Of a stretch of DNA of 64,000 nucleotides, positions 36,816-49,431 are shown one piece after another (position 1 is the stretch's first letter; the number at the start of each line of letters is the position of its first letter). Location: assembly GCF_028372415.1 (NCBI RefSeq), contig NC_092873.1, forward strand, positions 350,075,390-350,139,389. Reading direction: 5' to 3'. Below the pieces are notes generated by a model. The model ran no database searches, was not told where the DNA came from, and saw only the letters and a list, made by a program, of their open reading frames with translations. A program made the position numbers and the translations under genes. The DNA is from Notamacropus eugenii. Lineage: Eukaryota > Chordata > Mammalia > Diprotodontia > Macropodidae.

Positions 36816-37371
36816 TTTAAAATATAAATATTAGCTAGCAACCATGGCTGCATGACTAAGCAGTTATTGGGAAGGGGAGAAGGGCAAGGGCTGTTTCAAG
36901 TAGGCGATGGGAAGGTGTAGGTGGCAGGATCTTCTAGCCTGCGATTGGGAGAAGGCAACGTAGTTCTGCCTGGCCCAAATTCCTCACCACTTGCCTAGCC
37001 CTAAACCCTTTGGGTCCTGAACCACCTCCATTCCCTCCCCTCCCCCAGTTTGGACTAAGGGTCCTTCTTCCCTGTGCATGCAGGTGTATATGGATCTATC
37101 AAAACAAGCCCAAGTCAGATCCTGACAAAAACTGAGGAAATGTTCCCTTGCTGAACATTTCTTATATCTATCCCCTTGCTGGACATTACTTGGATCTGTC
37201 CTTGGCACCAGAAGCAAGTCTGTGGCCCTAGTAGGTGGACAGTGGGACTAGGGAAGCATGGGAGGATTGTAGAGGGATCATCTCTGGTTCTATGAGTGCT
37301 GAGCACATGATCAAAAGAGCCAGAAAAAGATGGGAAACTGAGCTCCCCCTCCTCGATATTACCCCAAAGGT

Positions 37372-37650
37372 AATATTCTGGAATGGGCAGATGAGAACAA
37401 TTTGTTCTGAAGACCATGAAGGTGGCAGAAGCAGGCACCATGGAACACTTAGAGCTTGGTCATCCATAGAAGACGCCAATTTCATCCAATGCATCCTGGG
37501 CCATCACCATTTGTCTTGACTTGTCCTTTCACTGGACTGGATAACTCTGGAAGAGTGATGACTTTGTACAACTCTGCCTCACTTAAATCCAATTCACATC
37601 CAAGTTCTGACACCACCCTTTGAAAATGAAGGATGGACAAAAAAGAAAAT
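37372..37650 (+). repeat. RTE-derived SINE
   Basis: The 5' part ('atgggcagatgagaacaatttgttc... catcctgggccatcacc... ctctgcctcacttaaatccaattcac') is the 5' UTR of the RTE-like LINE seen at 56.7 kb. It is joined directly to that LINE's 3' tail ('tttgaaaatgaaggatggacaaaaaa'). The whole coding region is absent. Confidence 0.75.
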
Positions 37651-38011
37651 GAAGGATAAACATCAGCCTCTGGTATGGGAGATGGGGTAGAGATAGTGGT
37701 GGTTCTCCTTGCTTAATAGAAGGGAGAAACTAAGTCCCAGAGAGGATGTCTAATTTCAGTAGCAGTGTATAAACTGCAAAGAAGAAAGAGTTAAGGGGAG
37801 TTTTACTCTGGGGACCCAGAGCCTCCTAGGTTTTCCTTGCTGGCCTAGAATTTTAACCTTGGGTTTTTGTGTTATGAAAGGTGGAGGAGATGGGGGTAAG
37901 GGTGGGAGGGACTGTGGTAGTCCAGTTAATTGGTCTATCACCATGGACACACTCCACCCCTACATCTTCTCACCCACCCCTCCCACAACCACACCAAAGT
38001 AACTGTGGGCT

Positions 38012-38030
38012 ATAAGGGCAGAGAGCCCTC
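38012..38030 (+). promoter_or_regulatory. Weak TATA-like motif, function unknown
   Basis: gggctataagggcagagag, followed about 70 bases later by 'tatccttctacag'. No coding exon follows that I can recognise. Recorded because it lies in line with the NPY-family cluster. Confidence 0.15.
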
Positions 38031-38539
38031 TAGCCAAAAAGGTATTCTCCCCACCCTCTGATCTCCCCATATATCCTTCTACAGGGGGTGCAGAAAGGTG
38101 GGGTGCTGTTGTCTGTGTTTCTTTGTTAATGACTGAATTGATTCTCCATGGATGAATGATTCAAGGAGCTTTTGGTATCTTCCAGGAGAGTCTAAATGAC
38201 CCTAGGGTTTGAGAACAGTAAGATCAAAGAGAAACCAGGTGTCCAGGACACTGAGATAAACTGAAAAGAATTTTAGCTCAGAAGAGGAAGGGTTTGGCCT
38301 TGCAAATGCAGCAGTTTGGGAAAATTTCAGCTTAGATAGAGAATCAAAGGACAGAAAAATATCACCCATGCTCAAGCACCCCAAGCTCTGGGACTTGCCC
38401 TAAATCATTATCACTATTACCCCCTAATTCAGATTGCTACTGGGAAACCTCAGACTGTAGCTCCAACATAGCTCATGTCTAGGTCTCTACAGATGTGATA
38501 AGAGGAACCTCAGTTCCCGTATAAGCCCCTTTGCTGATC

Positions 38540-38840
38540 TTCAAACAACACACGCCACCTCCTGAGTCTCAGCTTTTCACTGGCTGTCCCCCATGCCCTC
38601 CTGGTTTCCCTGGCTTCCTCCAAGTCCCAACTAAACTGCCACCTTTTACAAAAACCCTTAATACTTCCCTCGTTGATGATTTTCAGTTTAGTCTGTCTAT
38701 GTCTTCTCTACATGTGGTTGTTTGTGTGTTGTCTTCCCGTTGTGAGTTCTTTGAGACTAGGGAATTTTGGTCTTTCTTTGTATTTGTGTGTAGCCTGGCA
38801 TACAGTAGGTACCTACTAAGTGTTTATGGACTCACACTAA
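38540..38840 (+). repeat. L2-like LINE 3' end
   Basis: 'ctggcttcctccaagtcccaactaaactgccaccttttacaaaaaccctt' and 'gtgtagcctggcatacagtaggtacctactaagtg' are standard L2 3'-end phrases. Confidence 0.75.
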
Positions 38841-39317
38841 GGGATGTATATCACTTATATATGTACATATGTATATAAGGAAGGTCTGGCATTTATAAGA
38901 TCAGAAAAAAAATCACTGAAGGAAGAATATTTAAGAAGGTAACACTGTGTGTCAAGTCAAGAATTGGAATATGGAAAGAAGGCAGAAAATCTTAGAGAAG
39001 TTGTAGATTTTCTAAGGCACAGAACAGCTCAGGAGGAACAAAAAGAATGTAGAACTAGATATATAAACAACGTTCTAACCTACCACCTTTTTAGATCCAC
39101 CTGGCTATCCCCTTCCAGCTATCCTCTTTCCAAACTCCAGAGTTTGATTGAATCACTGCTTGTCTCACTCCCACCCAGAAAATTTTCAGATTTCCTTAGT
39201 TTTTATCCTTCCACTTCGTCTTCAGTTTATTACTCTTTTCTCTTTGTGATCTCTGCCTTCTGGGGAGCCCCTTCCCCCACCTCTTCCCTTTGTTATTTCA
39301 GTGGTCAATATCCCTGG

Positions 39318-39635
39318 TAATATTCCTCAGCTGAATGGGCAGGTGAGAACGATTTGTTCCAATAATTATGAAGGTGACTGAGGCAGATGCTATGGTGACT
39401 TAGAGCTCAGTCAGACTTCAGAGTTGCCAAGGATACCCACTGTATCGTGGGGCATCTCCAATTGTACTGACTTTTGTCCTGCCACTGGAGTTTGATAACT
39501 CAGGAAGAGAGAGTGAGGCTAATGACTTTGAACAACTCTGCCTCACTTAAATCCAACTCATAGGCAGGTCAAGAATAACCCTGTGCTGGCATTGGTTCTC
39601 TTTGAAAATGAAAGATGAACAAGAACACCAACCTG
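39318..39635 (+). repeat. RTE-derived SINE
   Basis: Same composite as 37372-37650: 'gggcaggtgagaacgatttgttccaataattatgaagg' to 'ctctttgaaaatgaaagatgaacaag'. Both copies are preceded by 'ggtaatattc', perhaps the true start of the SINE. Confidence 0.75.
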
Positions 39636-39759
39636 GTCAACCAGGTAACTTCTGGGGTCCACACCACCATTCACTCACCTGTGTGGGAGAATCCATTATA
39701 AGAGCTTAGAACCCTGCATTCAGAGAGAGAAAGAACCTTTGAAGTCCTCTAGTCCAATC

Positions 39760-40300
39760 CAATCTTCCCTATAAATAAGCAAACTGAAGCCCTGAGAATT
39801 GATCTGGGCTCATAGATTTAGAACTGGAAGGGAATCTTAGTTCAACATTCTTTCCCTCCCCTGCCTCTGCCCCCATCAAGCCTTTCCCTGCCCCATCATT
39901 TTACAGAGAGGAGAAATGAAGTTAAATGGCTTGCCCAGAGTCACATGGCTAGAATGTGTCTGAGGAAGGATCTGGACTCCTGAGGAGTTTCAGATTTCAC
40001 ACCCAGCCCTTTGTCTATTGTGTCACTTTTTTTTTGGTTGTTGTTGTTAGATTATTTTTCAGTTGTGGCTGACTCTTTGTAATCTCATTTGTAATTTTCT
40101 TGGCAGAGCTACTGGAATGGTTTGCCATTTCCATCTTCAGCTCATTTTACAGATAAGGAAAGGAAATAGGGTTAGGTGACTTGCCCAGGGTCACACAGCT
40201 AGGAAGTGGCTGAGACCAGATTAGAACTCAGGAAAATGAGTTTTCCTGACTCTAGACCTGGAGCTGTGTGCACTATGGTGCCACCTAGCTGCCTCACAGT
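39760..40300 (-). repeat. Two reversed SINEs (MIR-like, long tRNA variant)
   Basis: 39760-39975 is MIR-like reversed. 40030-40300 is the long variant reversed ('cagttgtggctgactctttgtaatctcattt... cttgcccagggtcacacagctagg... ggtgccacctagctgcc'). Confidence 0.8.
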
Positions 40301-41020
40301 GTCACTTAGTGGGTAGGTATTAAGCAGCAGCACAAATTTAGGATTTGAATTGGATTCCTCTGACTCCAAATCTAGCTCTCTTTCCACTGGGATTGGGAGG
40401 ACTAGGACATGTATCCCTACAGATTTTCTCCATGTTTCGGTAAAACCTCAGGATGGTCATTGTCCTCTGGGTACTATGGGAAGGGTGCAGCTTTCCCTGT
40501 CCCAGATGGAGGGGGTAGCTCTAATCTGCTAAGGAGAGTGAGGACAGCAAGCCTCATAGAAAATCTGTCTCTATAGTCATTTGAGGAAAGTGTCTGAGAA
40601 GAGGAATTAGGAAATTTTCTATGTAAGGTATGGTGCTTCTCATACTGTGTACTAGGAGTGGTAACTGGCTAGATCTGGCTTTGCCTGGGTTTAGATTCTC
40701 TCAGGATAAGATTTCTAGGTCTGCAAGTTCCTCAATGCTCTGTCTTCGTATTTTGCTGGAGTTTGATTTTTCCTTTTGTCTCCCAGTAAACTCCCTTTTG
40801 AAAAACCAAGCTTTGGTTCCTTTGAGTAACTGATGGAAGGGATTAGGTCACACCCACCCAAAGAGATCTCCAGAGACCAGGTGCGTTGGCAGTGGAGTAA
40901 GCTGTACTTGCAGCCTGGTGATAACTACCAGGCTGGGGCTTCAGTCTGTGAATGACTGACACCTTTCACTTCCATCTCTTCTCACACAGCTTCTTTAGCT
41001 CATGCTGCTAGAGGGCACAA
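40301..41020. other. Spacer with no recognised gene
   Basis: Apparently unique or very old sequence. No exon or conserved repeat that I can name. Confidence 0.4.
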
Positions 41021-41029
41021 GTGGGGAGA

Positions 41030-41920
41030 GTGCTTGGCCTAGTGTTAGGAAGAACTAGGTTCAGATTTGACTTCAGATACATCCCAGCTGTGTGACTGTG
41101 GCACTATTTCAGTTTCCTTCATTGTCGTTATCCTTCATTCTCAAAGACGACCTTGATGCCAGGAAGCCAATGCCATGACTTGCAAGTGAGTTGGATTTAA
41201 GTGAGGGAGGGCTGTGCAAAGTCACCAGCCTTATTTTCTCCTCTGGAGCCCTCTGGGTCCAGTGGCAAGACATAAGTCAAGATGACTAGAGATGCCTCCC
41301 CCCTCCTTGTAAACTGTAAAGGGGAGCTAACAATAACATCTACCTAACAGGATTATGGGCCAGCTAGGTGGTGCAGTGGATAAAGTACTGGCTCTGGAGT
41401 CATGCAAACCTGAGTTCAAATCTGGCTGGCCTCACACACTTAATAGTTGTATGACTCTGGGCAAGTTTCCTCATCTGTAAATGAGCTGGAGAAGGAAAGG
41501 ACAAACCACTCTAGTACCTCTGCCAAGAAAACTCCAAAATCAAGTCAGAGAGGACTGAAATGACTCAAAAAACCAGGGTTATTGTCTCCCAGGGTTGTTG
41601 CGAGGATCAAATGAAATAAGCACCTACTATATGCTAAATTTTGGATAATATTGGTTAAAAATACATTTAGAACAGTGCCTGGCATATAGTAGGTGATTAA
41701 TAAATGATCTTCCTCCTTATAATAATAGTCAGCATTTATATAGTGTGTACTGTGAGCCAGGCACTGTGCTAAGCACTTTGTCAGTATTAACTCCTCTGGG
41801 AGGCACCTGCTATTATTGTTATACCTTTACTGGAGATGAGGAAGCAGAAAAACAGAGAATTAGGGGTTTGTCCATGGTCATAGAGCTAGCTAGTCAATGT
41901 CTGAGGTAGGATTTGCATGT
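41030..41920. repeat. SINE stack, including a reversed RTE-SINE
   Basis: 41030-41110: MIR fragment (+). 41117-41310: RTE-SINE reversed ('gttatccttcattctcaaagacgacc... gagttggatttaagtgaggg... gtcaagatgactagagatg'). 41350-41575: long-variant tRNA SINE (+). 41590-41710: MIR 3' part (+). 41715-41920: MIR reversed. Confidence 0.75.
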
Positions 41921-42250
41921 CATTTCTTATAGTACAATAGTATTCCATCACAATCCTATATCACATTCCTCAATTGATGGGCATTCCCTCGGTTTCCTAA
42001 TTCTTTGCTACTACAAAAAGAGTTGCTATAAATATTTTTGTACAAATGGGTCCTTGCCCCTCCCTCCCTTTTTTGATATATTTGGGACACAGACTTACTT
42101 GTGCTATTGGTGGGTCAAAGGGTATGCACAGTTTTATAGCTCTTTGGGCATAAATCCAAATTGATCTGCAGGATGGTTGGAACAGTTCAAAACTCCACCA
42201 ATGATGCTTTAGTGCCTAAATATTCCCACAGTTCCTACAGCATTACAAGA
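41921..42250 (-). mobile_element. Old L1 ORF2 fragment
   Basis: Reverse L1 ORF2 C-terminal text: 'acaatagtattccatcacaatcc... cctcaattgatgggcattccctcggtttcc... tgggtcaaagggtatgcac', parallel to 49960-50190. Confidence 0.85.
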
Positions 42251-42274
42251 AGTCTTAATGTTAATGCCTTCCTT

Positions 42275-42465
42275 CTGTTGACCCTCTTCAATTTATCTTG
42301 TCTACATCTTGTTTGTATGGAGCTATTTTCATGTTGTTTCCCCCATCGAACTGTGAACTCCTGGAGATCAGAGACTGTTTTTTGCCTTTCTTTGTGTCCC
42401 TAGTGCTTAGTATAGCACCTGGCACGTAGTAGGTGATTAACAAATGCTTGCTCACTAACTAAAAG
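42275..42465 (+). repeat. L2-like LINE 3' end
   Basis: 'gttgtttcccccatcgaactgtgaactcctggagatcagagactg' and 'gtgcttagtatagcacctggcacgtagtaggtgattaacaaatgcttg'. Confidence 0.8.
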
Positions 42466-43240
42466 CCCAAAGAGTTGCAGTGTTTTGCCCAAGATCATAC
42501 AAGTTATAAGGGTTAATGTTCTTATTCTCTGTATTCTTGTGAGAAATAATTCTCTTGGACCCCTACTCTTTTCTAATCAGTATTAATCAGTTTGCTATTC
42601 TATATAAATTGTATAAGGATAGATAGGTTCTTATAGTGGGCCTCAAACTTTAATGTAATGTTCACTATTTGTTTATCAAATTTTAAGACTCTCTTGTGCA
42701 ACTACAAGAATGCTGACAAAGGTATCTCCATTCAGTTTTGCTCAAATTCCAATGACCAAACCAAGCCTGGGTGGTGGCATGGCATGGAAAGTTCCACTCC
42801 ACCTCCTGCCTCACCCCTTCTCCCCATGTTCTTGGAGCGTATACATAGCTTGTACTATCTCCACTTGCCTAACCTAAGGAGGGGCTCCATTCATCTTATG
42901 ACCACCTAGTCAGTAGAGATATTCCTTGCTTCACCCAACTCATGACCCTGCTAACAAATCATTTTTGCTTATTTTAGCTTATTCATCATGTCAGTCAAGG
43001 AGATTCTGTATTTTGTCATGCCTCTTTTGTACATTTGAATTTCAAACTCTATAAATACAAGGTCCTGATTGATAGAAAGGGGCATCATAAGGAAGATCTG
43101 AGGTCTGTTTCATTAGAGGGGACCATGGATCTTTTAATAAAGTGCCATTGGCTCAGAGTTCTACCTTAGTCTCTTTTACTGTAGGTTGGACAATTTAAAT
43201 TCCCATGATTTCTCCCTATAGTTCAGTTCTTTTCCAGGAA
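42466..43240. other. Spacer with no recognised gene
   Basis: No exon or identifiable repeat. The stretch 42780-42980 is C-rich (cctcctgcctcacccc). A short AC tract follows at 43243-43275. Confidence 0.4.
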
Positions 43241-43242
43241 AA

Positions 43243-43273
<31 letters not shown>

Positions 43274-43539
43274 GAGAGAAATTCATATATACAAGTAATG
43301 CAAATGAGACTTTATTTGTGTTGACATACTTACAAACTCCTTCAATTCTTTTTGTCCTGAGTTTTGCTTCATTAATCAGCGTAAAAGCTCAAAGGAAGAA
43401 TTTTCCTTTCAACAAGGGGAGAACATTCCGGTCACGGGAGAGTAGCTGGTACAAATGTTTCGAAGCAGGAGATGGAATACCATGGAAAGGAAGTGGGTAG
43501 TAGGCTGGTTGGCTGAAATAGAGTGCGTAAAATGGAGTA

Positions 43540-44287
43540 GTGTGAGGCTAATCTGGAAAGATGAGTTAGGACCAAATTGTAAAAAGCTTTAAATCCCAAA
43601 CAGAGGAGTCTGTATTTTTTTTCTCAAAGTAATGGGAAGCCCCTGAAGTTTCTTGACCAAAGGAGTGATATGGTCAGATTTACACTTTAGGACTATCAGT
43701 TTGTTAACTGTGAAGAGAATGGATTATAAAATAACAATAGCTATTACGTATATGCTCCTACTGTGTGCCGGAGACTTCATGATTATTTTCTCATTTGATC
43801 CTCACAACAACCCTGGAAGGTGGGTGCTCTTATTATCTCCATTTTAAAGATGGGGAAACTGAAGTAAAGTGACTTGCTTAGGGTCACATAGCTAGTAAGT
43901 GTCTGAGGCCAGAATAGAACTCAAGTCTTCTTGACTCTTGGCCCAGGCTCAATTTACTACATCACCTAGCTGCCTCAAGCTAAGAGAAAAAGAGAGCCTG
44001 GTTATGAGAATTCTAATTAAGAGGCCATCATAATAGACCAGGTGAGAGGTGATAAGGGTCTGAACCTAGGTGGTGACTGCCTAAGTGGAGAGGAAGGGAT
44101 GAATGCAAATGATGTTGTGGAGAAAGAATTAACAGGGCTTGGAAACTGATCAGATATAGTAGGTGAGGAAGAGTGAGGAATTGAGGATGACTTCTGAAGT
44201 TACCAGCCTGAGTGCCTAGGAAGATGGTGGGCATATCCTCTACAGAAATAAAGAAGATAGGAAAAAGAGGAGAATGGGGAGGAAATG

Positions 44288-44360
<73 letters not shown>

Positions 44361-44510
44361 GGATAATAAAGTCTGTTTGGAACATGTTGAATTTAAGATG
44401 CCTACATGGAGACTTCCAGGGGGAAATGTCCCACAGGCAGCTGGTGATGCAGTTACAGCTCCTAAGAGAGATGAGGACTGTATATGTAACTGTTCTTGAC
44501 AGCTCAGGAC
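43540..44510. repeat. Worn interspersed repeat with SINE and (GT)n insertions
   Basis: Phrases such as 'attgtaaaaagctttaaatcccaaacagaggagtctgt', 'agtgatatggtcagatttacactttagg', 'ggcttggaaactgatcag', 'gaggatgacttctgaagttaccagcctgag' and 'gaacatgttgaatttaagatgcc' are typical of an old, widespread mammalian repeat I cannot name. A reversed MIR lies at 43735-43980. Confidence 0.5.
44293..44359. repeat. (GT)33 microsatellite
   Basis: Uninterrupted GT run inside the worn repeat. It produces spurious Cys-Val or His-Thr frames. Confidence 0.95.
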
Positions 44511-45297
44511 TCCTTTCTTTGCTTGGTGAGTTTCCAAAATGTCCTGAGACTGCTAAGCTTGTGAGAGTGGCCCCATCCCATTTCCATCCATCTATTTCCC
44601 CTATTCTGAGCATCTTTTTGCTCTGTGATACTGTGCACTTAAGGTACATAGCTCATAGGATCTCAGGTACTGGGAGCGTCAATCGTAAAGGCATTAAAGA
44701 TAATGCACATAGGAAATGCAATACAATGCAACCCCATTACAAAGAAATATGTGGGATCTGGATGTTTGGGGTTGCTTTTGAGTAGGTGGAATCTGCTGCT
44801 GCTGATCAGAGAGATGGTCCCCTCCCTTTCCAATACCTTTCCTACCCTCTGAGGTGATGTCTCAAAGACCCTTAAGAGGGACAAATCCTTCCATTTCACA
44901 AGAATTCAACTTCCATGTACTTGGAGAGGTGCCTCAGAACTTAGAACCCAGGCATTAGAGACTCATGAATGTATTGGCTTGTTTGGTTTGGATACTGACA
45001 TACTGGGGTAACAGCCTTATTCCTCTATATCCCTCAAGCAGATGGGGGAAAGCCTGCCTCCTTTCTGTTATTCCCTGGCTTAGTAATGAAGGGTTGGTGT
45101 CCCAATACCATGAGCATCCAGTGTGCCCAAGGTGCTGAGCTTCTGGAATGGGAAGAGAAAGGGCCTCACATGGAAGACTGCCTTTCCTGTACCCACCCAC
45201 AGTGACTGGTTAGGACACTTTCACTCCTACTCAGGCCTTCTGTGACCTTATCTAGTTTTTCCAATGTCAGGGAGTGCCGTGAGAAAGAGGATAGATG

Positions 45298-46373
45298 ATA
45301 GAGAACTGACCCAAATGTATAATCATACAAGTCATTCCCCAATTGATAAATGGTCAAAGGATATGAACAGGCAATTTTCAGAGGAAGAAATTAAAGCTAT
45401 CTATAATCATATGAAAAAATGCTCTAAATCACTATTGGTTAGAGAGATGCAAATCAAAACAACTCTGAGGTACCACATCACACCTATAAGATTGGCAAAC
45501 ATGACAGAACAAGAAAATGATAAATGCTGGAGAGGATGTGGGAGAGTTGGAACACTAATTCATTGTTGGTGGAGCTGCGAGTGCATCCAACCATTCTGGA
45601 GAGCAATTTGGAACTATGCCCAAAGGGCTACAAAAATGTGCATACCCTTTGACCCAGCAATATTGCTACTAGGACTATATCCCCAAGAGATCATAAAAAT
45701 GGGAAAGGGTCCCACATGTACAAAAATATTTATAGCAGCACTCTATGTAGTTGCCAAAAACTGGAAGTCAAGGGGATGCCCATCAATTGGGGAATGGCTG
45801 AATAAATTATGGTATATGAATGTAATGGAGTACTATTGTGCCATAAGAAATGATGAACAGGAAGACTTCAGAGAGGCCTGGAAGGACTTATATGACCTGA
45901 TGCTGAGTGAAAGGAGCAGAACCAGGAGAACTTTGTGCACAGCAACGACCACAGTGTGTGAGAGTTTTCTCTGGTAGACTTGGATTTTTGTAATAACGCA
46001 AAAACTTCTTATAAAAAAAATAAAAAAATAAAAAAATCCCAAAGGTGGTTCTCAAGGCAAAATGCCTTCCACACTCAGAGAAAGAAATATGGAAGTCACT
46101 CACAAAATGTAGCAGATCATGTTTGTGTATGTGTATGTGTTTGTGTATCATGTTCTGATTTGTTATATGATTTCTTTCATTTATTTTAGTCTGACTACAT
46201 AGCATGACTATAGTGAAAATATACTCAATAGGAAAGTATACGTAGAATCTATACAGAATTGTATGCAGTTGTGGGGAGGGAGGGGGGTAGTGGGGGGGTA
46301 GATGGGGGGGATAAAATCTCAGTTGTATGGCAGTGATTGTTAAACATTAAAAAATAAAAAAAAAATAAAAAAA
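45298..46373 (+). mobile_element. Young L1, 3' end only (+)
   Basis: The last ~225 codons of ORF2 are open to the natural stop (ELTQMYNHTSHSPIDK... to CESFLW, stop at 45975-45977), with the Cys-rich CWRGCGRVGTLIHCWWSCE segment. A 3' UTR and A-rich tail follow. Flanked by a perfect 16-bp duplication, agaaagaggatagatg (45282-45297, 46374-46389). It belongs to the same subfamily as 49432-51703 and is nearly identical over the shared region. Confidence 0.95.
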
Positions 46374-46389
46374 AGAAAGAGGATAGATG

Positions 46390-47760
46390 GTCTTTGAAAA
46401 TTCATGCTTCTGAAGTGCTCTTTTGAGTGCTCGTGCATGTTTTTAAGTCAATGGATTTAAATCAAGAATTGCACACAAGTAAAAATCAATGGTCATTTCC
46501 TAAATAAGCAAAGAAAAATAAAATTAAAAAAAGACAAGTGTCTAGCATAACTCCTGAGTTCAGCTGGAAGGTAAGGAAAGACACTAGAGACTAGTTGCAT
46601 TCTGCAAGAATTCTTGTCCTGTCAGAGCTCTCTTTTTCAGGCCTTGGTCCTTGAGGAAACAGTTGGTTTTTGTTTATTTTGTTTCTACTTTGAGTTGATT
46701 TTTGATACTTATTAAATACAAAATTGCATTGTCACTTCTTGAAGCAGTAGGGGAAAAGGATTAAGATACTTTATCTCTGTTTGGAATGTGGGTGTTGCCA
46801 ATCTTTTCCAACTACTTCCCTTCTCACAGGGAGTGACTTTCTCTCTAGTTACCCCTTCAGAGGCTCCGCCATTCTAGAGCTCAGAGTAAATCAGTGGTTG
46901 CTCACTCAGCCTCCTGCTATACAAAAATGACTACTTGGACTCACCTTTTGCCTAGGGAAAATAGATTCAAGCTCTTACCTGATTGTGGAATGTTATAGAA
47001 CATAAATCAATAAGATTCTCTTTCATTTGGCTCTAGGATCCCCAGCCAGGAAGGTCCTGATTGTTCCCTACAGAGAAATTATTTTCTCTTTCTCATTATT
47101 TCTCTCTCTGTAACATTCTGGCCCTGGGTCTTTTCTCTTGCATCCCAGTTCTGCTAATGAAAAACATACTAATCGGCTCTGGCTGACCATTTTTTGATCT
47201 TCTGCTGGCTTTTAATACTTACTAAATGGAAGTGTAAACAAACTCCAGAAAACAGGTAAGCTTTATGTTTAACATGTTTTCCTGGGCAAGGATAGAAGAG
47301 AAGCAGGGGCAATCAAATCATTGTCTCCTTTCCGTTCTCCCAAATGGAAATATCGACTGGACTGGTCTGTCCAGACGTGCTTCTTTTCTTGGTCTCAGGC
47401 TTCTTCCCTTCCACTATCAGGTAAAGATGGTGTCAGCAGCTGCCAAGTTCCAGCGGCTGCTCAAAATGCCAGCCTTTTCCACTGTGACTTCAGTCTCTCC
47501 TGAAACCCAAGAGGGGTGTCGGATTGGCTCACCTTCCTGCCCGGTACATCTCACCCTCCATAGACTTCCCCTTCAGGGTGAGGTCTTTACCTTTAACACT
47601 GTTTCTTAAAGGCACAAGCCTTAATTTTTAGACAGCAGAGGCAAAAAAATGGAGGATTTCTGTCTTCTGGCCACAGAGAAGACTCTGTGGGTCTTCCCCT
47701 CCCAGATCGATTCTTTTGTGAAGGCAAACTAGACCATCTTTTGCCTCAATTCTTTGTTGA
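46390..47760. other. Mostly unique sequence, no gene recognised
   Basis: A frame at 47265-47609 (114 codons) has no domain or splice support. No conserved repeat is evident. Confidence 0.4.
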
Positions 47761-47769
47761 TGTTGTTTT

Positions 47770-47905
47770 TGGAGGGGGGAAGGCAAGACGATTGGGGTTA
47801 AGTGATTTGCCCAGGGTCACACAGCTAGTATTAAGTGTCTAATGCTGGATTTGAACTCCTCCTGACTGCACGGTCTCTATTCACTGCACAACCTAGCAGC
47901 CCCTG
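47770..47905 (-). repeat. Reversed tRNA-derived SINE
   Basis: 'ggttaagtgatttgcccagggtcacacagctagtattaagtgtc... ggatttgaactcctcctgactg... actgcacaacctagcagcccc'. Confidence 0.8.
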
Positions 47906-47999
47906 CCTCAATTCTTAGCTAGCCTTTAATCATTGAACAAGCATTGCCTTAGATAAACAGAGACCTGGAAAAGACCTGAGCTTAAAAAGGGCAGGGTCT

Positions 48000-48192
48000 C
48001 CCACAGCATCCTGGGCCATTGCCAGTCATCTAGACCTGTGTCTTGTCACTGGGCTCCATTGACTCTGGAGAAGACAGTGAGACTGGTGACTCTGGACAGC
48101 CCTGCCCCACTTGAATCCAATTTTCTTGCAAGTCAAGACATCTCTCTCCTGATGTCATTGGTCCTTTCTGAGAATGAAGGATGAGCAACAAT
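48000..48192 (+). repeat. RTE-derived SINE
   Basis: 'cagcatcctgggccattgccagtcatc... cttgtcactgggctcc... ctgccccacttgaatccaattttcttgcaagtcaagacatc... tgatgtcattggtcctttctgagaatgaaggatgagcaac'. It is the best-preserved example of the 5'UTR-to-tail join. Confidence 0.8.
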
Positions 48193-48854
48193 ATCTTACC
48201 TAATAAGTTTCATCCCAACAACTCCAAATCTTTTTGTAGAGGGGGGCACTACACTTTAAATATCTTGTCCTTTCTCACCTCTGCACTTTTGTTCCTATTA
48301 TTACATATGCCTAATTCTTGGGAGAAGTCACTTCCATGTGACCTCAGTTTTCTTATCTGTAAAATGGGGGAGCTGATATTCCAGTTTGTCATGAAGATGC
48401 CTGCATCTTCTTTAGTGAAAGGAATTGAACTTCACTGTGATGACCAGATTCTGAGGCTGAATCTGTGGGTCAAATCACTGCTTGAGATTCCTCTTGAATG
48501 CACACTGACTCTAAATAGTAGAGTATCTGATCCTGGGCTACATAAGACTCACAGAGGAACAGAAGAGTCTCACAAACTTTCCTCCCAGAGGTATAACAAT
48601 CAGGGCTATATACTTTACCACCAGAGAGGGGAATAGTGGAAGATCCCAGATCAACCCAGTGCATTTCTTGGAGCCTTTCTGTCTACTTGAAAACTCTAGA
48701 AAAGGCTGGACTAAACCAGCATTAAAAACAGGGAAAAAATGATTTAAATGCCTACCGGATCTGGGTGGAATGCCTGATGTTCATCTCTAGTGCTCTCGGC
48801 TAATAACCCTATACTTGTTATTCTATTAGGTTACATCACGTTGACAAGCATTTA

Positions 48855-49250
48855 TTGTTCAGTTGTTTTCCAGTCCCACCTGACTCTTTGTGACCCCCTT
48901 TTGGAGTTTTCTTCGTAAAGATACTGGAGTGGTTTGCCTTTTCCTTCTTCAACTCATTTTACAGATGAGAAAACTGAGGCAAATAGGATTAAGTGACTTG
49001 CCCAGGGTCACACAGCTAGTGAGCATCTGAGGCCAAATTTGAACTCAGGGAGAGGAGACTTTCTGACTTCTGGTCCAGCACTCTGTCCTCTGTGTCACCT
49101 AGCTGCCCAACCATTAATTAGGTGCTTGTTATATGCCAGGCACTGTGCTAAGTAGTAGTGACAAAAAGAAAGGCAAACATAGTTTCTGTCTTTAAGGAGC
49201 TCACATTCTCATGAGAGAGACAACATGTAAATAATAAGAGCTATACAGTG
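48855..49250 (-). repeat. Reversed long-variant SINE plus worn repeat
   Basis: 48855-49110 is the reversed tRNA SINE. 49110-49250 ('ggtgcttgttatatgccaggcactgtgctaag... tctttaaggagctcacattct') is a common worn mammalian repeat, also seen at 56520-56660. Confidence 0.75.
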
Positions 49251-49431
49251 TAGCTTACAGGGTTCTGGGCTTATTCTCCCAATCCTCACAGGCACTGATG
49301 GGTTGGGTCCTCAGAGCTTACCTACCTACTTTCCCCCTCAGAGTTCTAAGGGGTGACCCTGAGGGGTTGGCGTTTCCCATTAGGCTTCCATCTGTTTTCC
49401 CCAATATAATTTGATCAACTAATGTCTTCTT

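Noticed and set aside
44200-44785. Overlapping frames through the GT tract at 44.3 kb
   Set aside because: Open only because of the repeat. The flanks are a worn interspersed repeat.
47265-47609. 114-codon frame as a gene
   Set aside because: No signal, domain, splice or poly(A) support. Length is within chance for this composition.
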